DNA of 64,000 bases from Chryseobacterium lactis (GTDB lineage Bacteria > Bacteroidota > Bacteroidia > Flavobacteriales > Weeksellaceae), in assembly GCF_003815875.1 (NCBI RefSeq), contig NZ_CP033924.1, positions 3,224,001 to 3,288,000 on the forward strand, in the 5' to 3' direction. Below the pieces are notes generated by a model, which saw only the letters and a list, made by a program, of their open reading frames with translations, was not told where the DNA came from and did not search any database. A program made the position numbers and the translations under genes. Position 1 is the first letter of the stretch. Every line of letters starts with the position of its first letter. This document shows, piece by piece, positions 36,900 through 46,023 of this stretch.

Positions 36900-37895
36900 T
36901 TATTTATCTTCTGCCTGACTTAAATTGCTTGAATATTCATATTCTGGTTCGGGAGACGGTTCTTGTTTCTTAACAGGAACTCTGTTTTTTACTTTCTCAA
37001 AATATTCCTTCTGAAATTGTTTTACCGTTTTTCCGGTGCCGTCATGTCTCCATCCCGGAGGATAAATAAGATATTTTAATCTGGTTTTAAATGAAATTCC
37101 GGGCTGCCTGATATCTTTGCCTATTCTTCGCCACTCATAGAATAGAGTAGTTGCCGGATCTTTAGACTCCATTTTAGGATAGATGCCATATTTCACAGGA
37201 ACTTCAGGGTCTTCTTTTTCAAATGTTCCGAAAATTTTATCCCAGATAATTAATCCCATTCCCATATTTCGGTCAAGATATTTGATATTACAGGCATGAT
37301 GTACACGGTGATGTGAAGGAGTTACCAGGATATATTCCAGAAATCCCATGCTTTTAATAGATTGGGTATGTACAAATGTACCGTAGATCTGGATCGCGGA
37401 GTAAGCCACTAAAATATGCCACGGATGGAACCCCATAAATGCCAGCGGCGAGAAAAATAAATATCTGTACAACGGCTGAAATACAGGACTTCTGAAGCCA
37501 GTACTGATATTGAAATAATCGGAATTATGATGGGTAATATGTACGGCCCAAAACATACGGGAATGATGGTCTACATAATGGTGAACATAATAGGCAAAAT
37601 CCTGAGCAAGGAAAACTGCAATCCAATACCATATTCCTTCCTGCCAGTCAAAAATACGATGATGATAAAAAAACATCATCACAAATAAAGAAAAACCTTT
37701 CATTATAATGTCCAACCCATAATTAAGAAGGGCAAAAAGGACATTGGTTGCTACATCTTTAGTTTCATAAATTTTTTCTTTATTAAAGTGGCTGTAAGCC
37801 ATTTCTATAAAAATAATAGCAGCAAACACAGGGATTGTCCAGGTGTAAACAACATCCGGGCCCTCAGTTTTGAACATATTACTGAAGTCAAACAT
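36900..37895 (-). CDS. Sterol desaturase / fatty acid hydroxylase superfamily membrane protein
   Basis: Integral membrane di-iron enzyme of unknown substrate. About 331 residues from ATG 37895 (MFDFSNMF); a longer start at 37937 is possible. The three histidine clusters are HHYVDHHS, HITHHNSDYFN and PSHHRVHHACN, all between about residues 110 and 215. Four or more hydrophobic helices precede and follow. The C-terminal 60 residues are charged. It lies on the opposite strand inside the starch-utilisation locus, so it is probably not part of that regulon. Similar bacterial proteins act on fatty acids, carotenoids or sterol-like lipids. Confidence 0.88.
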   Translation of the reverse strand: MFDFSNMFKTEGPDVVYTWTIPVFAAIIFIEMAYSHFNKEKIYETKDVATNVLFALLNYGLDIIMKGFSLFVMMFFYHHRIFDWQEGIWYWIAVFLAQDFAYYVHHYVDHHSRMFWAVHITHHNSDYFNISTGFRSPVFQPLYRYLFFSPLAFMGFHPWHILVAYSAIQIYGTFVHTQSIKSMGFLEYILVTPSHHRVHHACNIKYLDRNMGMGLIIWDKIFGTFEKEDPEVPVKYGIYPKMESKDPATTLFYEWRRIGKDIRQPGISFKTRLKYLIYPPGWRHDGTGKTVKQFQKEYFEKVKNRVPVKKQEPSPEPEYEYSSNLSQAEDK

Positions 37896-38061
37896 TTTTT
37901 CTGTAAAACTAAAGATAAAAACAATGGGAAGCCCCATTTTTAGATGAAATTTTTGTGAAAGTTTTATATGTTTTTAATAAAATTTAAGATAAAACAAATA
38001 AATGTAGATTTTTTTGCCCCAAAAGGGTAGGAAAACATACATTCCAAATAGGTTTTGACTG

Positions 38062-38069
38062 TATATTTG
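38062..38069 (+). promoter_or_regulatory. -7 box ahead of the GH13-NTF2-MFS operon
   Basis: TATATTTG, 28 nt before ATG 38098. No properly spaced TTTG was found. Confidence 0.45.
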
Positions 38070-38097
38070 GAAATTTAATGCTAAATTGAACATTGAT

Positions 38098-39957
38098 ATG
38101 AAAATAATATATGCAGTGCTAGCCCTTTCCATAGCCTCTGCTGCTTTTTCCCAGAAAGTACTGGAGAGAGTAGAACCGGCTTTCTGGTGGAAAGGAATGA
38201 AAAATCCTGAACTTCAGATTTTGGTGTATGGCAAGGATATCGCTAATAATGAGATTACACTTTCAGATCAGATACCCATTAAAGGGATCCAAAAAGTTGA
38301 CAATCCAAATTATGCTTTTATTACCGTCAATACCAACGAAATCAATGTTCCAAAGTTCAGCATCAATATCAAAAAAGGTAAAAAGAATCTTGGAAACTAT
38401 ACCTATGAATTAAAACAGAGAAATTCAAGATCTGCAGATCGGGAATCTTTTACCTCAAAAGATGTGATGTACCTTATCATGCCTGATCGTTTTGCCAACG
38501 GAGATGAAAAAAATGACTCCAATCCGGCTTTAACTGAAAAAGCTGACCGGACTTTGCCCAACGGAAGACACGGAGGTGATCTTAGAGGAATCATCAATAA
38601 TCTTGACTACATTCAAAATCTGGGTGCCACTGCAGTGTGGCTGACTCCGGTAAATGAAGACAACGAGAAGGTTTACTCTTATCACGGATATGCACAAACA
38701 GATTTATATAAAATAGATGCCCGTTACGGAACCAATGAAGAATACCGAAATCTTTCCAGAGAACTGAACAAAAGGAATATGAAACTGGTGATGGATTATG
38801 TAACCAATCACTGGGGAGTTTCTCACTGGATGATCAAAGATCTTCCTTCGAAAGACTGGATTCACTGGTTTAATGACGGTGACAATGGTTTTAAACGCTC
38901 TAATTATAAAACCACCACACAATTCGATACCAATGCAGCTGAAATTGATAAAAAGTATGCATTGGACGGATGGTTTGATAAAACGATGCCTGATATTAAT
39001 CAAAAGAACCCATTAGTGTTAAAATATTTGACTCAGAATGCCATCTGGTGGATTGAATATGCAGAATTAGGAGGCTTCCGGGTAGATACCTATCCTTATA
39101 ACGATAAAGAAGCCATGGCTAAATGGGCCAAAGCAATTACCGATGAATATCCGAAATTTAATATCGTTGGAGAAACCTGGTTGTATACAGCGGGTCAGAT
39201 TTCAGCCTGGCAGAAAAACTCTAAAACCGGAGAAGCTGCAGGATACAATTCAAATTTACCTTCGGTAATGGATTTTATGCTGTTCGCCGATTTACCTAAA
39301 GCACTGAAAGAAAAAGAAGGCTGGAACACAGGACTTGTTAAAATTTATGATTCCTTTACCAGCGACTTTCTTTATCCGGACATTAACAATCTATTGGTTT
39401 TTTTTGAAAATCATGATACCGAAAGATGGAACGAAATCTTCAATGCTGATCCTAAGACTTATAAAATGGCTCTGAGCCTGATTTCAACGATTAGAGGTAT
39501 TCCGCAGATTTATTACGGATCAGAAATTGGCATGAGAGGAGATAAAAGCAAAGGTGGCGATGCTGATATCCGGAGAGATTTCCCGGGAGGTTGGAAGTCA
39601 GATCCTCAAAACGCATTGAATCCCGCTACACAGACTTCGGGACAAAAGGAATTCTTTCAGTTTACTCAAAAATTATTAAACTGGAGAAAAGGTAAAGAAG
39701 TGATTCATACGGGTGAAACTAAAAATTATATTCCTCAGGATGGGATCTTTACTTATTTCAGATATGATGAAAAAGAAAGTGTAATGGTGATCCTTAACAA
39801 TAATGAGACAGATCAGACGTTGGATTTAAAACGCTTTGAAGAATCCTTAAAAGGATATTCAAAAGGAAAAGAGGTGATTTCAGGAAAAGAATGGATGCTG
39901 CAAGACAAAATTGTTGTTCCCGCCAAAAGCTCATTAATTATTGAACTTGAAAAATAA
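38098..39957 (+). CDS. Glycoside hydrolase family 13 α-amylase / cyclomaltodextrinase-like, exported
   Basis: Hydrolyses α-1,4-glucans or cyclodextrins. 619 residues from ATG 38098 (the frame opens at a TTG 12 nt earlier). The signal peptide ends SAAFSQ. An N-terminal β-domain (about 20-115) resembles the cyclomaltodextrinase N domain. The GH13 barrel shows VMDYVTNH, GGFRVDTYPY (nucleophile Asp), IVGETW (acid/base Glu) and FFENHDTERW. A C-terminal β-domain covers the last 75 residues. It is the first gene of a three-gene operon. In the sus scheme it plays the endo-acting SusA/SusG role. Confidence 0.93.
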   Translation: MKIIYAVLALSIASAAFSQKVLERVEPAFWWKGMKNPELQILVYGKDIANNEITLSDQIPIKGIQKVDNPNYAFITVNTNEINVPKFSINIKKGKKNLGNYTYELKQRNSRSADRESFTSKDVMYLIMPDRFANGDEKNDSNPALTEKADRTLPNGRHGGDLRGIINNLDYIQNLGATAVWLTPVNEDNEKVYSYHGYAQTDLYKIDARYGTNEEYRNLSRELNKRNMKLVMDYVTNHWGVSHWMIKDLPSKDWIHWFNDGDNGFKRSNYKTTTQFDTNAAEIDKKYALDGWFDKTMPDINQKNPLVLKYLTQNAIWWIEYAELGGFRVDTYPYNDKEAMAKWAKAITDEYPKFNIVGETWLYTAGQISAWQKNSKTGEAAGYNSNLPSVMDFMLFADLPKALKEKEGWNTGLVKIYDSFTSDFLYPDINNLLVFFENHDTERWNEIFNADPKTYKMALSLISTIRGIPQIYYGSEIGMRGDKSKGGDADIRRDFPGGWKSDPQNALNPATQTSGQKEFFQFTQKLLNWRKGKEVIHTGETKNYIPQDGIFTYFRYDEKESVMVILNNNETDQTLDLKRFEESLKGYSKGKEVISGKEWMLQDKIVVPAKSSLIIELEK

Positions 39958-39969
39958 ATTATTAACTAT

Positions 39970-40488
39970 ATGAAAAATATCATCACTGCTTATACACTGA
40001 TCCTTTTCTTATTGGGATCGACTGTTCTTTCGGCACAATCAAAAAATACATTTGAAAAAGAAAAGTCAGAAATCAGTACCATGCTGGACTCCTTTAATGA
40101 AGCTGCTGCAAAGGCTGATTACAGTGGCTATTTCAATTATTTTGCCGATGAATCTACATTTATTGGAACAGATGCTACAGAAGTCTGGGATAAAAAAGCC
40201 TTCATGGTTTGGGCTAAACCCCATTTCGATAAAAAGAAGACCTGGAATTTTACTGCCCTGAAAAGAAATATTTATTTCAGCAAAGACGGGAAACTGGCAT
40301 GGTTTGATGAACTATTGGATACCCAAATGAAAATATGCAGAGGTTCCGGTGTGGTGGAAAAAATCAACGGCCAATGGAAAGTGAGACAATATGTGCTTTC
40401 TATGACAATTCCTAATGACGTAGTGGACAAAGTGGTTAATGAAAAAACAGCCCTTGAAGATCCTTTGATTCAGAAGTTAAAGAAATAA
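39970..40488 (+). CDS. Exported NTF2-like (SnoaL_3) protein
   Basis: 172 residues. The signal peptide ends STVLSAQ. The mature part is a single cone-shaped NTF2-like domain (MLDSFNEAAAKADYSGYFNYFADESTFIGTDATEVW, then WKVRQYVLSMTIPND). It lies between the GH13 gene (12 bp gap) and the MFS gene (2 bp gap), so it is certainly co-transcribed. A role in sugar metabolism is suggested only by context. The family includes both enzymes and binding proteins. Confidence 0.85.
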   Translation: MKNIITAYTLILFLLGSTVLSAQSKNTFEKEKSEISTMLDSFNEAAAKADYSGYFNYFADESTFIGTDATEVWDKKAFMVWAKPHFDKKKTWNFTALKRNIYFSKDGKLAWFDELLDTQMKICRGSGVVEKINGQWKVRQYVLSMTIPNDVVDKVVNEKTALEDPLIQKLKK

Positions 40489-40490
40489 GA

Positions 40491-41891
40491 ATGAACGCCT
40501 CGCATAGTACTTTTTCACGAAAAATAAAACCCAATCTTTCCATGCTTCAGATTATTAATATGAGCATGGGTTTTTTGGGAATTCAAATGGCTTTTGGCCT
40601 TCAGAACGGGAATGCAAGCCGTATTTTGGGTAATTTAGGAGCAGATGTACATGAATTATCATGGTTCTGGCTGGTAGCTCCTGTTACAGGGCTCATTGTT
40701 CAGCCGATTATCGGGCATATGGGAGATAATACCTGGAGTCCGCTGGGAAGAAGAAAGCCTTATTTTTTAATCGGAGCCGTTTTATGCTCGATAGGACTGG
40801 TTTTATTGCCAAATGCCGCTACAGTAACTCAGATGTTTGCAGCAAATGCTCTTTTGCTGGCGGTTATTTTCCTTGCCATGATGGATGCTTCCGTCAATAT
40901 TGCCATGGAGCCTTTCAGAGCTTTAGTAGGAGATATGCTTCCCAAACATCAGGGAACAATAGGGTTCTCAGTGCAGACTATTCTCATAGGAATCGGTGCT
41001 GTGTTTGGTTCTTATCTGCCGGATTGGCTTACCAAATTAGGGATTTCTAATGAAGCACCTAAAGGTTTTGTAGCCGATAATGTGATTTACTCATTTTATT
41101 TAGGAGCAGCCTTACTGATCATTTCAATTGTTTACACCATCATGACAACCAGAGAATATTCTCCACAGGAGTTTATCGAGTTTGGAGGAGGTGAAAAAGA
41201 AGAAGAACCTTCTCAATTGAGAGATATTTTTAAAGATTTTGCTGCCATCCCCGTACAAATGAAAAAGCTGGGAGCAGTACAGTTTTTCTCATGGTTTGCA
41301 TTATTTACAATGTGGGTATTTACCACAAGTGCCTTGGCAACCCACCATTTTGGACTTTCACCGGAAGATACTCACTCCAAAAGATTTAATGATGCGGGAG
41401 ACTTAACAGGTAAGCTCTTTGGAATGTACAACCTGTGGGCTATTCCCTTTGCATTTATGTTAACACCCATTGCAAAATGGATCGGAAAGAAACAAACCCA
41501 TGCCTTAGCCTTGCTTTGTGGAGGTATAGGACTGATTTCAATGTATTTTATAAAAGATGTCAACAATCTATGGATTTCAATGATTGGATTGGGATTTGCT
41601 TGGGCAAGTATTCTGGCAATGCCTTATGCCATGTTGATTGAAGTGATTCCGCAGAAGAAAATGGGCGTTTATATGGGAATCTTTAATTTCTTTATTGTAA
41701 TTCCTCAGATTATTAATGGGTTGTTTGGAGGTCCCATCGTAAGCGGTATCTTCGGAAAACAAGCCATGGATTATGTGGTGGTTGGCGGAATCTGTATGCT
41801 GATCGGAGCTTTAGTAACAATGATCTTTGTAAAATCAGAGGACGAAACCCCTAAAGAAATAGAAGAGGAAATTCAACAGGTGCATTTTTAA
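40491..41891 (+). CDS. MFS sugar transporter (maltose/sucrose:H+ symporter type)
   Basis: 466 residues, 12 membrane helices. The loop GHMGDNTWSPLGRRKPYFLIGA matches the GPH/SLC45-like sugar porters, which have D-x-x-x-x-x-x-GRRRP. A central loop of about 60 residues and an acidic C-terminus (DETPKEIEEEIQQ) are present. It starts 2 bp after the NTF2-like gene stop. In context it should take maltose or small maltodextrins released in the periplasm across the inner membrane. Confidence 0.9.
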   Translation: MNASHSTFSRKIKPNLSMLQIINMSMGFLGIQMAFGLQNGNASRILGNLGADVHELSWFWLVAPVTGLIVQPIIGHMGDNTWSPLGRRKPYFLIGAVLCSIGLVLLPNAATVTQMFAANALLLAVIFLAMMDASVNIAMEPFRALVGDMLPKHQGTIGFSVQTILIGIGAVFGSYLPDWLTKLGISNEAPKGFVADNVIYSFYLGAALLIISIVYTIMTTREYSPQEFIEFGGGEKEEEPSQLRDIFKDFAAIPVQMKKLGAVQFFSWFALFTMWVFTTSALATHHFGLSPEDTHSKRFNDAGDLTGKLFGMYNLWAIPFAFMLTPIAKWIGKKQTHALALLCGGIGLISMYFIKDVNNLWISMIGLGFAWASILAMPYAMLIEVIPQKKMGVYMGIFNFFIVIPQIINGLFGGPIVSGIFGKQAMDYVVVGGICMLIGALVTMIFVKSEDETPKEIEEEIQQVHF

Positions 41892-42342
41892 GAATAGGAA
41901 ATTGAAAATGGAGCGTTGAAAATTATTAAACGCTTGATTTAATAATGTTTTACCTCAAAACATCAATGGGAGCGGGCTTTAGCCCGCTTTCTATATAAAT
42001 AACAATCCACTGGCTTCAGCCAAAACTTATTTTATATTAATATTTAATAAACTCTCGCAGATTTTTTAGATAAAGCACATTATTACGCATAGTTGAAAAA
42101 ATTTTTACGATTGAATCATAACCATATATCTGTGAGATTTGCATCCACTATGAAATTTTATCGCAGATAAGATCCTCGCGCCTTAAAAATATCAGGTTAA
42201 TATTATTCCTAACGTCTTCGCGTTATCCAACATATAAATTAAATCTTATATTTCCATTTGCTCAATCAATTGAAATTTAACAATTTGTTAAGCTGTTTCT
42301 GGTTTTTAAATCTTTACATTAGATACACCAAATTGTAGGAAA
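41892..42342. other. 451-bp intergenic region with repeat remnants
   Basis: No gene is seen. It contains the GGGCTTTAGCCC element (41961-42030). This is followed by partial repeats with CTCGCAGATTTTTTAG, ATCTGTGAGATTTGC, ATCGCAGATAAG and TCTTCGCGTTATCC (42050-42235), which look like decayed copies of intergenic repeats. Confidence 0.55.
41961..42030. repeat. Paired GGGCTTTAGCCC element, copy 1
   Basis: CATCAATGGG, then AGCGGGCT/AGCCCGCT (41971-41988), then about 22 nt, then TGGCTTCAGCCA (42011-42022) and AAAACTTA. The same two-part order recurs at 51674-51750. Confidence 0.65.
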
Positions 42343-43872
42343 ATGTATGATATTATCATTATAGGCACCGGAGCCGGTGGTGCAACCATGGCATATCAAT
42401 TGGCAGACACCGGAAAAAGAATACTGATTCTGGAAAGAGGAGACTATGTTCCTGTGGAAAAAGAAAATTGGGATTCCACGGAAGTTTTTCAGAAAAACAG
42501 GTATACAACAACCGATTTTTGGCTGGATAAGCATGGGAAGCCTTTTCGCCCCGGAATGCATTATAATGTTGGAGGAAATACAAAATTTTATGGAGCGGCA
42601 TTATTTCGTTTAAGAGAAGAAGATTTTAAGGAAATACAGCATTATGGAGGAGTATCGCCGGCTTGGCCAATTCAATATGAAGATTTGAAGACCTATTACC
42701 TGGAAGCTGAAAAACTATTTCATGTACATGGCAAAAGAGGATCAGACCCTACGGAGCCTTTTGATTCTGAACCTTATCCTAATCCGCCATTGCCTCACGA
42801 ACCGAGGATTCAGGAAATTTTTGATGAATTGAAAGGATATGGGCTGCATCCTTTTGAATTGCCTGTCGGAGTCAATTTTCAACCTCATGCAACTGCGAAT
42901 GCTCCCTATACATTAGATCGTTTTGACGGATTTCCAGATGCTTCGGAAAGAAAAGGAGATGCCCATCTTTGTGCATTATCAAAGGCACTAGAGTATCCCA
43001 ATGTTGAATTGATGACCAACGCAAAAGTTGTAAAGCTAAACACAGACAGTTCAGGAAAGAGGATTACTGAGGTGATAATTGAACAGAACGAAGGAACGAA
43101 AATACTAACTGCAGATCTTGTTATCCTTTCAGCAGGAGCTATCAATTCAGCAGCAATATTGCTGGAAAGCAGAAGTGAAAGATTTCACAATGGTCTGGCT
43201 AATACCTCAGATCAGGTAGGCCGAAACTACATGTTTCATCAGAATACCGCTTTAATTGCCTTGTACACAGAGCCCAATCCAACCAAATTCGGAAAAACAT
43301 TTGGGATTAATGATTTTTACCACGCAGCCAGAGGATATGAGTTTCCTTTAGGTCACGTGCAAATGTTGGGGAAATCAGATGAAAATCAGATTAAGGCAGA
43401 CAGCCCCATTCCGGCTCCGGGCTTTACTTTTGAATTAATGGCTAAGCATGCGGTTGATTTCTGGCTTACCTCAGAAGATCTTCCGGATCCTGAAAATCGA
43501 GTGACCGTCGAGAATGGACAGATCAAACTTAGTTACACCGATAATAACCAAAAAGGGCATGAATTTTTAAAGGCCGAATTGATCAAAGCCTTAAAAGCAT
43601 CAGGCAAATTTGAAACTTTTTTATTCAAAGGCTATTATTTCAGTAAAGGAATGGATATTGCTTCACCGGCACACCAAAATGGCACAACAAGAATGGGACT
43701 TGACCCTGAAAGTTCTGTAGTTGACATTTATTGTAAAGCACACGATCTGGAAAATTTATATATTGTAGACGGTGGTTTTTTTGTTTCAAGCGGAGCGGTA
43801 AATCCCGCTCTGACAATTATTGCAATGGCATTAAGAGTAGGAGAATATCTTAAAAATCATGTTTTGAAATAA
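42343..43872 (+). CDS. GMC family FAD-dependent oxidoreductase
   Basis: 509 residues. The N-terminal FAD motif is IIGTGAGGATMAYQLADTGKRILILERG, the GMC middle signature is NVGGNTKFYGAALFR, and a C-terminal region has HQNGTTRMG and VNPALTIIAMALRVGEYL (His and Asn of the active site). No signal peptide is seen, so it is cytoplasmic. The substrate could be an alcohol, sugar or glucoside; the family is broad. The MFS transporter gene starts 4 bp after the stop, implying transport and oxidation of the same compound. Confidence 0.9.
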   Translation: MYDIIIIGTGAGGATMAYQLADTGKRILILERGDYVPVEKENWDSTEVFQKNRYTTTDFWLDKHGKPFRPGMHYNVGGNTKFYGAALFRLREEDFKEIQHYGGVSPAWPIQYEDLKTYYLEAEKLFHVHGKRGSDPTEPFDSEPYPNPPLPHEPRIQEIFDELKGYGLHPFELPVGVNFQPHATANAPYTLDRFDGFPDASERKGDAHLCALSKALEYPNVELMTNAKVVKLNTDSSGKRITEVIIEQNEGTKILTADLVILSAGAINSAAILLESRSERFHNGLANTSDQVGRNYMFHQNTALIALYTEPNPTKFGKTFGINDFYHAARGYEFPLGHVQMLGKSDENQIKADSPIPAPGFTFELMAKHAVDFWLTSEDLPDPENRVTVENGQIKLSYTDNNQKGHEFLKAELIKALKASGKFETFLFKGYYFSKGMDIASPAHQNGTTRMGLDPESSVVDIYCKAHDLENLYIVDGGFFVSSGAVNPALTIIAMALRVGEYLKNHVLK

Positions 43873-43876
43873 AATA

Positions 43877-45043
43877 ATGAATGTCAAACGAATCACTATT
43901 ATTGTCATTTTCCTTCTGGCTTTTCTTACCGGAGTGAATTTTGTGATTTTTCCTGCACTGGGAACAGCTTTTACTGATCCTTCTCTGTTTGCGCTCTCGT
44001 CATCTCAGTTTGGTAATTTATTTATTCCACAGGTGATCTGTATTATTATTTCATGCCTGGCGGCTCCGTTTTTGGTGAATAAGTGGGGCCCTAAAATTAT
44101 TTTAACTTTTGGGGTTCTGCTGATGCTTATTTCAACAGGCTCTTTATGGATACTGCATTATTTTATAGAAGCAAAATCATCATTATTCTCTCTCCTGATG
44201 ATAATGGTCGCTTTTACAGGAACAGGCTTCGGTCTTTCCATTACCACATTGAACCCTTTGGCAGCAAGCTTGTTTGAAAAGGAAAACTCTTCTGCTATTT
44301 TAATTCTTCAGTTTTTAGTAGGATTAGGAACCTCTACATCGCCTTTACTGATGAACCTGATCGGAGATGTGAAAAACTGGATGTATGTTCCCGGATCCAT
44401 ATTCATTGCTGTAAGTGCTGTACTGATGGCTTTTTTATTTTTAAAAATTGAAAAAGGAACATTTTTTAATTTACCTGCCCATTTTAAAATCTCGGATAAA
44501 TTATGGATCTTTTTTATTGCCATTATCTTGTATGGATGCATAGAAGGAACTTTTGGAAGTTTTGGTGGCATTATTCTTAAAAATAAAGGATTAGACAATA
44601 ATGCAGCAAATCTTGGTCTCTCTCTGTTCTGGGGTGGAGTTGCCTTAAACAGGCTCTTATTCGGTATCCTTTCAAAAAGATGGAATCTATCCTCTTTTTT
44701 TCTTGTCTCTCCACTTTGCGTAGGAATCCTGCTGTTCATATTACTTGTTTATCCCAATATTAATATCCTTTTACTTATGATGTTTCTGATTGGCTTTTTT
44801 ATGGGAAGTATATTTCCCGGATCTATTGGTTGGGGAACCATAGAATTTCCTGCATATTCTGTTCTGGTATCCGGTTTTCTGATGGCCGCAAATCAAATAG
44901 GAACAGGTACTGTAACTAATATCTTAGGACATTTTTCCAATCATATTTCTTTTATTTTAGGAATTTTAATCCTTCTGATGCTGGTGATAAGTGCTTTGTT
45001 TTTCTATCTTAAACGAGGCTCGAAGATTAAAGATGCCTTTTAA
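43877..45043 (+). CDS. MFS transporter paired with the GMC oxidoreductase
   Basis: 388 residues with 12 predicted helices, of the nitrate/sugar-like short MFS type. LVNKWGPKIILTFGVLLMLIS is the MFS motif A equivalent. GTGFGLSITTLNPLAASLF and GWGTIEFPAYSVLVSGF are other conserved loops. It is cotranscribed with the GMC gene. Substrate unknown. A 25-nt palindrome starts 7 bp after the stop. Confidence 0.87.
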   Translation: MNVKRITIIVIFLLAFLTGVNFVIFPALGTAFTDPSLFALSSSQFGNLFIPQVICIIISCLAAPFLVNKWGPKIILTFGVLLMLISTGSLWILHYFIEAKSSLFSLLMIMVAFTGTGFGLSITTLNPLAASLFEKENSSAILILQFLVGLGTSTSPLLMNLIGDVKNWMYVPGSIFIAVSAVLMAFLFLKIEKGTFFNLPAHFKISDKLWIFFIAIILYGCIEGTFGSFGGIILKNKGLDNNAANLGLSLFWGGVALNRLLFGILSKRWNLSSFFLVSPLCVGILLFILLVYPNINILLLMMFLIGFFMGSIFPGSIGWGTIEFPAYSVLVSGFLMAANQIGTGTVTNILGHFSNHISFILGILILLMLVISALFFYLKRGSKIKDAF

Positions 45044-45050
45044 TCCAACT

Positions 45051-45075
45051 ATGTCAAGGTTTTAAACCTTGACAT
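45051..45075. repeat. GTCAAGGTTT/AAACCTTGAC palindrome, copy 1
   Basis: ATGTCAAGGTTT, one T, AAACCTTGACAT: a perfect 12-bp stem with a single central base. A degenerate relative lies at 47940-47971. It is placed just after a stop codon but has no U-tract. Confidence 0.6.
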
Positions 45076-45137
45076 GGCTGGAAGCTGTCTCCACGTTTAA
45101 TTTTAACTCAACTTCCTTTCTTAACCTACATCAACAT

Positions 45138-45165
45138 TTTGCAACACCCACATCCCGTACATTTG
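45138..45165 (+). promoter_or_regulatory. Promoter of the pirin gene
   Basis: TTTG (45138-45141), 16 nt, TACATTTG (45158-45165). The ATG is 20 nt downstream. The spacing is slightly short. Confidence 0.5.
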
Positions 45166-45185
45166 TACCATAAATAATCACAGAA

Positions 45186-45914
45186 ATGAAAACAGTATAT
45201 CATAAAGCAGATTCAAGAGGCCATGCCAATCACGGATGGTTAAACTCTTACCACACATTTAGTTTTGCCAACTATCAAAACAAAGACAGAATGAACTTTG
45301 GGGCATTAAGAGTGTTAAACGATGATACCGTTTCTCAGGGAATGGGATTTGGAACTCACCCACACCGGGATATGGAAATTATTTCTATTCCTTTGGAAGG
45401 AGATTTGGAACACAAAGATTCAATGGGAACTACAGCAGTCATTAAAAAAGGTGAAATCCAGGTGATGAGTGCCGGAACCGGTGTACAACACAGTGAGTAT
45501 AATAAAAATAAAGATGAAGAAGTAAAATTCCTTCAGATCTGGATTTTTCCAAAAGAACTTGATGTTGAGCCAAGGTACGACCAGAAAAGTATTAAAGAAG
45601 GCGAAAAAATAAACGGATTCCAACAGATTTTATCTCCCAATAAAAATGATGACGGAGTTTGGATTCACCAGGATGCTTGGTTCAACATAGCCAACTTTAA
45701 AAAAGGAAACGGTAAAAATTACATGCTTAATAAAAAAGGAAACGGAGTGTATGCTTTTGTTTTAAAAGGAAGCGCAAAAATTGGAGACCGCGTTCTCAAC
45801 GAAAGAGACGGATTGGGAATCTGGGATACCCAGAGCTTTAATATTGAAGCAGTGGAAGACACTGAAATATTATTGATGGAAGTACCAATGGAATTGCCAT
45901 CTTATCTTAAATAA
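45186..45914 (+). CDS. Pirin family bicupin protein
   Basis: 242 residues. The N-terminal cupin has MGFGTHPHRDMEIISIPLEG and GEIQVMSAGTGVQHSEYN, giving the His-His-His-Glu metal-binding set. The second cupin (about 150-240) is shorter. The bacterial YhhW-like pirins can act as quercetin 2,3-dioxygenases, but the physiological role is usually unknown. It is followed by an FMN reductase gene 109 bp downstream. A shared role in redox or electrophile stress is possible. Confidence 0.92.
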   Translation: MKTVYHKADSRGHANHGWLNSYHTFSFANYQNKDRMNFGALRVLNDDTVSQGMGFGTHPHRDMEIISIPLEGDLEHKDSMGTTAVIKKGEIQVMSAGTGVQHSEYNKNKDEEVKFLQIWIFPKELDVEPRYDQKSIKEGEKINGFQQILSPNKNDDGVWIHQDAWFNIANFKKGNGKNYMLNKKGNGVYAFVLKGSAKIGDRVLNERDGLGIWDTQSFNIEAVEDTEILLMEVPMELPSYLK

Positions 45915-45950
45915 AACTAAATTTGTATTCTTAAAATCAGAAATAATATC

Positions 45951-45993
45951 AACCCGTTATTCATTAAATTTAATAAAATAAGGATGACGGGTT
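45951..45993 (+). terminator. Possible hairpin after the pirin gene
   Basis: AACCCGT (45951-45957) pairs with ACGGGTT (45987-45993) with a 29-nt loop. Only GTTATC follows, so it is weak as a terminator. Confidence 0.35.
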
Positions 45994-46023
45994 GTTATCA
46001 ACTTAAAAATTAACTATCAAAGT

